Shown here piece by piece: positions 1-7,079 of a stretch of 64,000 nucleotides of DNA (position 1 is its first letter; every line of letters starts with the position of its first letter). The stretch is from the NCBI GenBank assembly GCA_963798455.1, contig CAWCTD010000003.1, forward strand, positions 4,302,106-4,366,105, in the 5' to 3' direction. The notes under the pieces were generated by a model. It searched no databases. It saw nothing but the letters and a program-made list of their open reading frames with translations, and was not told the DNA's origin. The position numbers were made by a program, and so were the translations under genes. Origin of the DNA: CAWCTD01 sp963798455. Lineage in GTDB: Bacteria; Acidobacteriota; Terriglobia; Bryobacterales; Bryobacteraceae.

Positions 1-381
1 CTGGAGCTGGCCGCGCAGCCCGAGTACCGCCGGCTGCGGAGCCTGGCCAAGCAGCTTGCGCGTTACAGCCAGCCGCCCTACGTGGTGGCCAAGGATGCGG
101 CGCGCGAGACGCTGGCGAACTGGGGCGAGCTGTTGGAGTACGTGAAGAAGGAAGGCACGCGCGACGTCAACATCCAGCGCTACAAGGGCCTGGGCGAGAT
201 GAACGCCGGGCAGTTGTGGGAGACGACGATGAACGCCGAGACGCGCACCCTGCTGCGCGTGCGCCTGGAAGACGCGGTCGAGTGCGAGGAGATCTTCTCG
301 ACGCTGATGGGCGAAGACGTCGAAGCCCGCCGCAAGTTCATCGAAGAAAACGCCCTCGACGTCCGCAACCTGGACGTGTGA
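1..381 (+). CDS. gyrB: DNA gyrase subunit B, C-terminal fragment
   Basis: This is the 3' end of the ATPase subunit of DNA gyrase, which introduces negative supercoils in the cytoplasm. The frame is open from the first base, so the start lies outside the window and about 126 residues remain. The GyrB C-terminal signature is clear: QRYKGLGEMN, then QLWETTM, and the typical ending ENALDVRNLDV. These belong to the TOPRIM/C-terminal region that contacts GyrA and DNA. The stop is at 379-381, followed by two inverted-repeat elements and the convergent alr gene. ParE of topoisomerase IV is the only real alternative, but the ending fits GyrB better. Confidence 0.95.
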   Translation: MELAAQPEYRRLRSLAKQLARYSQPPYVVAKDAARETLANWGELLEYVKKEGTRDVNIQRYKGLGEMNAGQLWETTMNAETRTLLRVRLEDAVECEEIFSTLMGEDVEARRKFIEENALDVRNLDV

Positions 382-397
382 GGCCCTGCCGGCATCA

Positions 398-428
398 TGC
401 AATTTTGCATTTGGAATGCAAAATTGCA
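398..428. repeat. Perfect 14-bp AT-rich palindrome with 3-nt loop after gyrB
   Basis: The arms TGCAATTTTGCATT (398-411) and AATGCAAAATTGCA (415-428) are exact reverse complements separated by TGG. It lies 17 nt after the gyrB stop. It is strikingly AT-rich for this genome and has no T-run, so it is not a classical intrinsic terminator. It could stabilise the gyrB mRNA 3' end or bind a protein. Confidence 0.6.
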
Positions 429-437
429 GGCAGAACG

Positions 438-501
438 GAACCGCTCGCTGACGCTCGCGGCTCAGCAAAGGGAACTGAGCCGCGACCGTGAGGGAGCGGT
501 C
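438..501. repeat. REP-like imperfect inverted repeat
   Basis: Arm 438-465 (beginning GAACCGCTCGCTGACG) pairs imperfectly with arm 475-501 (ending GAGGGAGCGGTC) across a 9-nt loop. The GC-rich arms contain GCGGCTCAG and CTGAGCCGC. The form is that of dispersed extragenic palindromes. It sits between the convergent gyrB and alr genes and may act as a bidirectional transcription barrier. I infer the repeat-family nature from its structure; no second full copy is seen in this window. Confidence 0.5.
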
Positions 502-553
502 ATGGCAGTGTCACCGAATTCCGTAAATCACTGAAAAGCGTCGGCCCGCGCGA

Positions 554-1684
554 CTACACGTACACCCTTGGCACCCGGGCGCTGATGCCGCACAACACGG
601 TGTAGGAAATCGTACCGGCCCAGCGCGCCACCTGCTGCGCGTTCAACTCGACGTTGCCCTCCCGCCCGAGAATCGTCACCGCGTCGCCGGGCTCCAGTCG
701 CGGCACGTCCGTGACGTCGATGGTGGTCAGGTCCATGGATACCGCCCCTACCACCGGCACTAGTTGGCCGCCGGCAATGACCTTCCCGCGGTTCGACATC
801 CGGTGCGGCACCCCGTCGGCGTAGCCCGCCGCCAGCACCGCAATCCTGGTGGGCCGCTCCGCGCGGAACGTGCCTCCGTAGCCTACCAGCGCCCCCACGG
901 GCAAGTCTTTCACCGCCAGGATGGTCGCCTTCCACGCCAGCGCGGGCCTCACATCCAGTAGCCTGGCGGGGGCGTCACCCTTGGCCGGCGACACGTACCC
1001 GTAGAGCAAATGCCCCGCCCGAACCATGTTCCCCCAGGCGGACCTGCGCCCGTAGGCAACCGGATTGGTGCTCGACATGTGAACCCAGGCAGGCTCCGCT
1101 CCGGCTGATCGGAAAGCGGCGAGCGTTGCCTCGAAGGCTTCGACTTGCCGGTCTGTCTGAGCGCTGCCATAGTCGGCCGATGAGGCGAAGTGCGTCATCA
1201 ACCCTTCGCACTCCGCGTGGCGGCAATGGCGGACCGCCGCCGTTATCTCGCCGGCAGTCGCGCGCGTTCCCAGCCGCCCCATGCCCGTGTCGAGCTTCAG
1301 GTGATAGCGGAGTCGGGAGCTGCGGGCCGCGGCGAATTGGTCCAACTGCGAGAGGTCCTCGAGCGAGTGGACCACCGGCGTCAGGTCATGCTCTGCCAGC
1401 GCCTCGCGCTCAAACGGCAGTGAGTCGGCCATCACCAGGATGCGGGTACGGATACCGGCCTGCCGCAGCGCGACGCCTTCCTCCACGTTGCTTACAGCCA
1501 GCCACCGGGCTCCTTGGGCCTGAAGCAACCGCGACACCTCCACGGCTCCATGCCCATAGGCGTCGGCCTTCACGACGCCCATCACCTCGACCCGCGGCCC
1601 CACCGCCTCGCAAACCCTCCGATAGTTCTCCGCGATCCGCGAGAGCGACACTTCCACCCAAGTGCGGCAAGGCAGCCTGATCAT
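554..1684 (-). CDS. alr: Alanine racemase
   Basis: PLP-dependent interconversion of L- and D-alanine, which supplies D-Ala for peptidoglycan. At 376 residues it has the usual family length. The PLP lysine lies in VVKADAYGHG (Lys39). The C-terminal half shows VGYGGTF, which holds the second catalytic Tyr region, VSMDLT, and the closing YTVLCGISARVPR. It is the last gene of the minus-strand glycosyltransferase unit, starting only 7 bp after the GT4 gene stops, so it is probably co-transcribed with the polysaccharide genes. That is an unusual setting for a cell-wall enzyme. Confidence 0.95.
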   Translation of the reverse strand: MIRLPCRTWVEVSLSRIAENYRRVCEAVGPRVEVMGVVKADAYGHGAVEVSRLLQAQGARWLAVSNVEEGVALRQAGIRTRILVMADSLPFEREALAEHDLTPVVHSLEDLSQLDQFAAARSSRLRYHLKLDTGMGRLGTRATAGEITAAVRHCRHAECEGLMTHFASSADYGSAQTDRQVEAFEATLAAFRSAGAEPAWVHMSSTNPVAYGRRSAWGNMVRAGHLLYGYVSPAKGDAPARLLDVRPALAWKATILAVKDLPVGALVGYGGTFRAERPTRIAVLAAGYADGVPHRMSNRGKVIAGGQLVPVVGAVSMDLTTIDVTDVPRLEPGDAVTILGREGNVELNAQQVARWAGTISYTVLCGISARVPRVYV

Positions 1685-1691
1685 TTCCCTA

Positions 1692-2774
1692 TTATCGTTT
1701 CTGGATCAGCCGCAGGAAAAGCTGCTCGTAGGCATCCGTAACGGCCCCCCAATCGTAGCGCTGGCGGACTCGCTCCACGGCCCGTGCGCGCCACTGATTG
1801 CGTTCGCTCTCCGGCATCGCCAGCGCGCTTTCAAGCTTGCGGACGAGGTCGTCCTGGAAGGCGATGCCCGCGCCGCCCGCCACCTCCGCGTTCTCGGGGG
1901 TATTCAGGTACAGCACCAGGCAGCCGCGCCCCATCGCCTCGATCAGCGCCGGATGAGTGCCGCCGACCTCGGTGGCATGGACGTAGGCGAAGGCGTGCGA
2001 CAGCAGTTCGTGGTATCCGCGGCCATAGATCGCTCCCGGTATGACCACGCGCGCATCGCTGGTGTCGCGCACTTTCTCCAGGTAGCTTGCCGCATAGGGC
2101 GCGTCGCCGACCAGCGCCAGCTTGAACGGCGTCGCGACCCGCTCGAAGGCTTCGCGAACCATGAGCGCGTTGTTCTCCGGCTCCATCCGGCTCACGTACA
2201 GGAAATAGCGGCCCGCCTCCAGCCCCAGCTTTTGGAGGACCTCCGTGCTGGCAATCTTCCCCGTCTCAGCCCCATACGGGATGAACTCGGTGGCTTTCTG
2301 ATAGCGCTCGAGATAGTAGTCCGCGATCGCCCTGGCGTCGGTCACCACGGCGCTCGGCAGGAAGGTCGCCAGCCACTCGGACAGGGTGTACCAGCCCTTC
2401 GCCAGGCGGTTCCACTTGCGGCGCTTGCGCTCCAGGCCATCGACGTTGAGCGCCACCGGAATGCCCAGCAGGCGTGGCGCCAGCGTGAACAGAGCGTTGG
2501 CGGCGTTGCAGTAGAGAGCTGCGTCCTGCCTGTGAGCCGCGAGGTCGAGCGTCGAAAGCAACGTGTGCGCGAGGGTGTCCAGGTACTTGTGCCGGATGGT
2601 TGGCAGGCGCCTGAGCCGCACGCCGCGGTAGATTGGCTCCGTCGAGCGCTGGCGGCAGTAGACGGTGACCGTGTGTCCCCGCTCGGCCAGACGCCACGAC
2701 AGTTCCTCCGCGAAGGTTTCGTAGCCGCCATAGCTGGCTGGGATGCCGCGGGTCCCCAGGATGGCGAGCTTCAT
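1692..2774 (-). CDS. Glycosyltransferase family 4 with DUF1972-type N-terminus (rhamnosyltransferase-like)
   Basis: A 360-residue GT-B enzyme likely to add a sugar to a lipid-linked O-antigen or exopolysaccharide intermediate in the cytoplasm. The N-terminus KLAILGTRGIPASYGGYETF is the hallmark of DUF1972/WbbF-type transferases. The C-terminal domain has the donor-site stretch YGRGYHELL, then THPALIEAMGRGCLVL and the usual glutamate-containing donor loop. Its ATG overlaps the stop of the upstream GT2 gene (TGATG at 2772-2776), so translation is coupled. The sugar and linkage cannot be read from sequence. Confidence 0.9.
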   Translation of the reverse strand: MKLAILGTRGIPASYGGYETFAEELSWRLAERGHTVTVYCRQRSTEPIYRGVRLRRLPTIRHKYLDTLAHTLLSTLDLAAHRQDAALYCNAANALFTLAPRLLGIPVALNVDGLERKRRKWNRLAKGWYTLSEWLATFLPSAVVTDARAIADYYLERYQKATEFIPYGAETGKIASTEVLQKLGLEAGRYFLYVSRMEPENNALMVREAFERVATPFKLALVGDAPYAASYLEKVRDTSDARVVIPGAIYGRGYHELLSHAFAYVHATEVGGTHPALIEAMGRGCLVLYLNTPENAEVAGGAGIAFQDDLVRKLESALAMPESERNQWRARAVERVRQRYDWGAVTDAYEQLFLRLIQKR

Positions 2775-3826
2775 CAGCGCTCGACAGCGCGGGAGGAGCG
2801 TTGCTGGAGCCGGGTGGAGACCCTGGGCGCGGGGTGGCTCACCGGGAGGTACCGGAACCAGCCCGCCATGTACTCATCGTTGACGCGGCGGCGCTGCATG
2901 ATCTGCCGGCGCTTCTCCCACACCCGGCCCCAGTTGCGGGCGAGGTACCAGAAAGCCTGGAGCGACGTGCGCTCACGCAGCAGGCAGCACCCGACCACGA
3001 CCAGGTCCCGGACGGTGACGGAAAAGAAATTGCGCAGGTAAAGATCCCGGGTCATGTTCTTGATCCGCATCAAGAATCGGTTCTTTACCGAGTGCATGTT
3101 AATCAGCGGCGGCAAGGCGCGCCGGTTCCCCGGCAAAACCTTGCGGACGTGATAGCCCCGCGCGTGCGGGGTGTAGATGCAGCGCCAGCCCAGCAACTGC
3201 GCGCGCCAGGCGACGTCCGCGTCTTCGCGATAGACGAAAAAGTCGGGGTCGAAGAACTCGTCGTCCATGGAGACGTCGTCGATCATCTCGCGCCGGTACA
3301 ACGCCGCCGCCGCGCTGGCGCCGAACACGTACTCGTAACGCAGGAAGTGGCCGTTGTCCACCTCCTGGCTGCCGCGGTCGAGGTGGCGGAACATAGGCGT
3401 GAAATAGATGCCCGTCGAGTCGACCAGAGGCTTGTCCGGGAAGTCAAACGTGGCTCGCATGGTGAGCAGCTTGCCGCAAACCGCCCCGATCCTGGGATGG
3501 ATGTGACCGGCTTCCACCAGCGCCTGAATAAAGCCGCCCAGCAGCAATACGTCCGGGTTCAGGGTCAGTATCCACTCGCCCGACGACATGTGGATGGCCT
3601 GGTTCTGGGCCGCCGCGAAGCCTAGGTTCTCGTCGTTGTAAACGATCTGGCAACGATCCTCGAACTGCTCCAGGATGTCGACCGTGCCGTCGGTAGAGGC
3701 ATTGTCAATGACGATCACTTCTTTGTAGGCGTACTTCTGAGCAAGCACCGACTCTAGACATCTCTTAATGAATCGGCCGCTGTCGTACGTCACTATCGTG
3801 ACGGAGACAAGATCGTTATGTGCCAT
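2774..3826 (-). CDS. Glycosyltransferase family 2 (rhamnosyltransferase-like)
   Basis: A GT-A fold inverting glycosyltransferase of about 350 residues. Seen directly: the nucleotide-binding opening VSVTIVTYDSGRF, VIDNASTDGTV, the metal-binding NPD in LNPDVLLL, and the later acidic pair in FVYREDADVAWR typical of WsaF/RfbN-type rhamnosyltransferases. The C-terminal part is basic and aromatic and may sit on the membrane. I chose the start at MAHNDL, because a longer frame upstream would run into the preceding GT2 gene (ends 3859). It is the penultimate GT of the minus-strand unit. Its substrate is unknown. Confidence 0.88.
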   Translation of the reverse strand: MAHNDLVSVTIVTYDSGRFIKRCLESVLAQKYAYKEVIVIDNASTDGTVDILEQFEDRCQIVYNDENLGFAAAQNQAIHMSSGEWILTLNPDVLLLGGFIQALVEAGHIHPRIGAVCGKLLTMRATFDFPDKPLVDSTGIYFTPMFRHLDRGSQEVDNGHFLRYEYVFGASAAAALYRREMIDDVSMDDEFFDPDFFVYREDADVAWRAQLLGWRCIYTPHARGYHVRKVLPGNRRALPPLINMHSVKNRFLMRIKNMTRDLYLRNFFSVTVRDLVVVGCCLLRERTSLQAFWYLARNWGRVWEKRRQIMQRRRVNDEYMAGWFRYLPVSHPAPRVSTRLQQRSSRAVER

Positions 3827-3858
3827 GCGCGTGATTGAGATCTGTAATTGTTTTTGCT

Positions 3859-4809
3859 CTACTGCCGCGCTAAAACGGGCGAACTGCCCGCCTCCCCGAT
3901 CCGGCCCGACACCAGCCGGAGGCACGCGAACCGAATGACCTTACAATACACCCTTAGGGGTCTCCGCTTCCACCCCCTCAGGACCCCGCACAGTATCCTG
4001 AGCGCGCACCCTGCCACCACCGCCGCCGACACCCCTATCCGGCCGGGGAGCCGGTAATGCTTGAAACTGTACCTAAGCAGGCTACCATACCAGAAGGCAA
4101 GCCGCGACTCCTCGCCCAGCCGGCCCACCGAATGTCCTCCCCGGTGCCGGGCCACAGCCTGCGGAACGTAGCGCACACGGTAACCCGCATCCTGCAAACG
4201 CTTAAGGAAATCCACATCTTCGAACCACACCGGACGGAATTCTTCGTCGAACTCTCCTGCCGCCTGCCATGCCTCGCGCCGGATCATGAGAAACGCCCCG
4301 GCCGGCTGCTCCACGTCCGCCGGAGTCTCCGGATCGAAGTCCAGGCAGCGGTAGCGCCGGTTCACCGGGTTGCGTTTCCAGATCCGGTTCAGGCCGAGGA
4401 CCTCGAAAGCCAGCGCGGCCGGTGTCGGGAACCGCCTGACCAAGAAACCGATTTGAGCGCGGCCCTGCTCATCGACGAGCTTTCCGGCGGCCGCCGCGAC
4501 ACCCGGCTCACGCAAGCTCTCTGCCAGCGGCTCCACCCCGGTCTCGAGCACGGCATCGGGGTTGAGGAGCAGAAGGAGAGGCGCGTCCAGGAACCGGCAG
4601 CCTTGATTCACCGCGGCCGCGAAGCCACGGTTCTCGGGGTTTGAGATCAATACGGCTGTGGGTTTCTTGCGGACCTCTTCGCAGGTGTGGTCCGTGGAGG
4701 CGTTGTCGACGACCACAAGCCTCTCCACTCGGCCCAGTGCGGCGTCCAGGCAGGGGCCGATCTCGGCTTCGGAGTTGTGGGTCACGACGACAGCGCCGAT
4801 CCCTTTCAT
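3859..4809 (-). CDS. Glycosyltransferase family 2
   Basis: A 316-residue GT-A transferase. The N-terminal motifs are GAVVVTHNSE, VVDNASTDHT, ENRGFAAAVNQG, and NPD in LLLNPDAVLE. The acceptor-side motif is VWFEDVDFLKRL. It is followed by a hydrophobic, basic tail that may associate with the membrane. Its ATG overlaps the TGA of the upstream GT2 gene by four bases (4806-4809), so the two are translationally coupled. Three such enzymes in a row (2774-5792) share the architecture and probably add successive sugars of one repeat unit. The sugar is not predictable from sequence. Confidence 0.88.
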   Translation of the reverse strand: MKGIGAVVVTHNSEAEIGPCLDAALGRVERLVVVDNASTDHTCEEVRKKPTAVLISNPENRGFAAAVNQGCRFLDAPLLLLLNPDAVLETGVEPLAESLREPGVAAAAGKLVDEQGRAQIGFLVRRFPTPAALAFEVLGLNRIWKRNPVNRRYRCLDFDPETPADVEQPAGAFLMIRREAWQAAGEFDEEFRPVWFEDVDFLKRLQDAGYRVRYVPQAVARHRGGHSVGRLGEESRLAFWYGSLLRYSFKHYRLPGRIGVSAAVVAGCALRILCGVLRGWKRRPLRVYCKVIRFACLRLVSGRIGEAGSSPVLARQ

Positions 4810-5792
4810 GTCAGTGCGAAGTACAGCCTCCAGTAAAGGTCGAAGCCCGTGCGCCTCTGAAGCGCCAGCAGATCCTTCTCGCTCTCCTCCACGATGCTCC
4901 GGACATCACCTGCCTCCGTCTCCTGGGAGGCGGCCCGCACCTCGCGGAACTGGCGCAGGCCCTCCAGCTTGCCTCGGACGAAGGGCAAAACTGCCCCGTG
5001 GCGCGCCGCTACTAGGCCCCACAAACCCTGGGCCACGAACACCGGCCAGCCGTATCGCAGAATCCACCCGCTGGGGAAGTGCTTGGCCACCAGCAGGACT
5101 TGGTTCCGCGCCATCCGCCGGACGGTCTCGGGGTGCCAGGGCCCGAGCGTGGCGCTCCCGGCATGGTACGCCACGGCTTGAGGAACGTAGATTCCCCCGT
5201 AGCCTCGCTTCGCGCAACGCAGCCCAAAGTCCACATCTTCCAGGTACGACTCGAAACGCTCGTCCAGCAGTCCGACCCTTTCGAACAGCTCCTTGCGGAA
5301 CAAGGCTGCCGTGAACGGGACCAGCCGGATCGGTCTTGCGGCGCCCCACTCGGGCGCGTCGGGATGTCCGTGCCCCGCGCGCCAGGAGCAAGCACCGCGG
5401 CAAATCGTGTCGAAGGTGCCGTCGATACGGTCCTTCCGCTCTGCATTCAGGAGCTTCCCCGTGGCGAACCATACCTCATCCGGCCGCCCCGCCTCGAAAA
5501 GGCACTCGAGCCAGTCCGGCGCGAGTTCGACATCGTTATTCACGACCGCGATCCAATCCGTCCGCGCCGCGCGGATCCCTTGGTTTACGGCGCGGCTAAA
5601 ACCCGCATTCTCGCCCATCTGGACGACCCGTGCCCCCGCCGATTCCGCGGCCTCCGGCGAGCCGTCCGTCGACCCGTTGTCGGCTACGATGACCTCTTCG
5701 ATTGGATGGGTCTGCCGTCGAAGGGACTCAAGCAACCGTTCGAGATGGTCACGGCGGTTCCAGTTCGGGACGACCACAGTCACGCCGGACAT
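4806..5792 (-). CDS. Glycosyltransferase family 2
   Basis: A 328-residue GT-A transferase. Key stretches are TVVVPNWNRRDHLE, VADNGSTDGS, ENAGFSRAVNQG, the NND variant of the metal site in VVNNDVELAPD, and SYLEDVDFGLRCAKRG. A C-terminal hydrophobic stretch is followed by an acidic and basic helical tail. It shares the ATGA overlap with the next gene. 68 bp separate it from the upstream polyprenol-type GT2. It probably acts on a lipid-linked glycan of the same pathway. Confidence 0.88.
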   Translation of the reverse strand: MSGVTVVVPNWNRRDHLERLLESLRRQTHPIEEVIVADNGSTDGSPEAAESAGARVVQMGENAGFSRAVNQGIRAARTDWIAVVNNDVELAPDWLECLFEAGRPDEVWFATGKLLNAERKDRIDGTFDTICRGACSWRAGHGHPDAPEWGAARPIRLVPFTAALFRKELFERVGLLDERFESYLEDVDFGLRCAKRGYGGIYVPQAVAYHAGSATLGPWHPETVRRMARNQVLLVAKHFPSGWILRYGWPVFVAQGLWGLVAARHGAVLPFVRGKLEGLRQFREVRAASQETEAGDVRSIVEESEKDLLALQRRTGFDLYWRLYFALT

Positions 5793-5860
5793 GACTTGAT
5801 TACCTTACTCTTTCAAGAAACCGGGAACGGAACGCAGGCGGGTGAAGCTCAATGCTAGCA

Positions 5861-6544
5861 CTAATTCCTTAGCCTGGCAAACCGTTTTCGCACGAGAAAG
5901 AGTAAATTGGCGATCCCGTCCCGCCAGGGGTTCAGCTTGATCTCTCCCAGACGCGAGGTGTACATGATGGAGATCTCGCCGAAACGGATTCTCGGGTTCC
6001 GAATGGCCTCGACCTTGATCTCCTCGGAGAAGGACATCCCGTCGGACTTGAGAACCATGTGATCCAGGATCGAGCGCCGGAAGACCCACATTCCGGACTG
6101 GGAATCCCGCACCCAGCGCAGGAACAGCAGCGACATCGCCAGAGACAGGACCAGGTTGCCCGCCTTATGTTTGAAGCTCATGGCCTTCGTGTCTCGCACG
6201 GGGAAGCGGGAAGCGTTCAGGAAGTCCACTTCAAGGTGCAGAAACGCCTCGAGCAGGTAGGACAAAGCATCCACCGGATAGCTGTGGTCTCCGTCAAGAG
6301 TAACAATGACGTCACCGGTGGCATGCGCAAAGCCTTGCTTGTAGCTTCTGCCATAGCCGCGCACCCCCTCTCGGATCACCCTGGCGCCGAAGGAATGCGC
6401 GACCTCCGAGGTGCGGTCGGTGGATCCGTTGTCCACGACAATAACCTCATCGACAAAGGCGGGCATGCGGCCCAGAACGAGCTCAATGCCCTGCTCCTCA
6501 TTCAGGCAGGGGATGATGACGGTGAGCTTGATGTCCTTGTACAT
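5861..6544 (-). CDS. Glycosyltransferase family 2, dolichol/polyprenyl-phosphate transferase-like
   Basis: About 227 residues, the compact length of Dpm1/polyprenyl-phosphate mannosyl- or glucosyltransferases. These load a sugar onto polyprenyl phosphate at the inner membrane. It has LTVIIPCLNEEQGIELVL, VVDNGSTDRTSEVA, and the DGD metal site in VTLDGDHSYP. No C-terminal membrane segment pair is obvious. I chose the start MYKDIKLTV because it fits the family N-terminus. The longer upstream Met would overlap the divergent gene at 6564. It is the first gene of the minus-strand GT unit, with only 19 bp between the divergent start codons. Confidence 0.85.
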   Translation of the reverse strand: MYKDIKLTVIIPCLNEEQGIELVLGRMPAFVDEVIVVDNGSTDRTSEVAHSFGARVIREGVRGYGRSYKQGFAHATGDVIVTLDGDHSYPVDALSYLLEAFLHLEVDFLNASRFPVRDTKAMSFKHKAGNLVLSLAMSLLFLRWVRDSQSGMWVFRRSILDHMVLKSDGMSFSEEIKVEAIRNPRIRFGEISIMYTSRLGEIKLNPWRDGIANLLFLVRKRFARLRN

Positions 6545-6563
6545 GCTGTATGATGGGGTTGTG

Positions 6564-7061
6564 ATGAGACCAGCCGCCCTCCTATTATGCTTCATCGCTT
6601 GCGCGACAGCGTGCTTCTGCTGGGCGGCGGACTTGGGGAAGGTACACAGCGTTTACCTGCTGCCTATGGCCAATGGCTTGGATCAGTACTTGGCCAACCG
6701 CATTGCGGCCTCGGGCGTGTTCCAGGTTGTCGCTGACCCCAAAAAGGCCGATGCGATTTTTACCGACAAGCTGGGCGAAGCCTTTGAGGCACGCCTCAAG
6801 GAGCTGTTTCCAACGCCCGTCGAGAAGAAGGAGTCGTCGGCTGCCGACAAGAAGGAGTCGTCGCCCGCTTACCAGTCGGACCAGCAAGTGATGAACTCGT
6901 CGTTCGGCAGGGCAAAGGGTACGATCTTCCTGGTCGAAACCTCGTCTCGGAGCGTGGTCTGGTCCGCCTACGAACGGCCCAGGAACACGACTCCCAACGA
7001 ACTGGATCGCACCGCTCAGCGCATCGTGGAGAGCCTGAAGAGCCCAGGCAAGCAGAAGTAG
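6564..7061 (+). CDS. Exported protein of unknown function
   Basis: A 165-residue protein with a clear signal peptide (MRPAALLLCFIACATACFCW, cleavage likely just after WAA). I do not recognise a named family. The mature part begins with short beta/alpha segments (SVYLLPMANGLDQYLANRI, FQVVADPKKADAIFTD) resembling exported nucleotide-free DUF proteins. A lysine-serine repeat (KKESSAADKKESS) comes near residue 90, then IFLVETSSRSVVWSAYERP. It is the only plus-strand gene inside the glycosyltransferase cluster. It is divergent from the GT2 at 6544 and convergent with the fusion GT at 7080. A GTG three bases upstream is an alternative start. Confidence 0.7.
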   Translation: MRPAALLLCFIACATACFCWAADLGKVHSVYLLPMANGLDQYLANRIAASGVFQVVADPKKADAIFTDKLGEAFEARLKELFPTPVEKKESSAADKKESSPAYQSDQQVMNSSFGRAKGTIFLVETSSRSVVWSAYERPRNTTPNELDRTAQRIVESLKSPGKQK

Positions 7062-7062
7062 C

Positions 7063-7078
7063 GGCCGGGCGCCCGGCC
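7063..7078. terminator. Perfect GC palindrome between convergent genes
   Basis: GGCCGGGC followed directly by GCCCGGCC forms a perfect 16-bp palindrome between the stop of the plus-strand gene (7061) and the stop of the minus-strand fusion GT (7080). It would fold in RNA from either strand, so a bidirectional terminator is plausible. There is no T-run. The same two arms recur at 33320-33337. Confidence 0.5.
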
Positions 7079-7079
7079 C

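Noticed and set aside
1662..3041. 459-codon plus-strand frame over the GT4/GT2 genes
   Set aside because: Antisense shadow; no domain; the minus strand carries conserved GT motifs.
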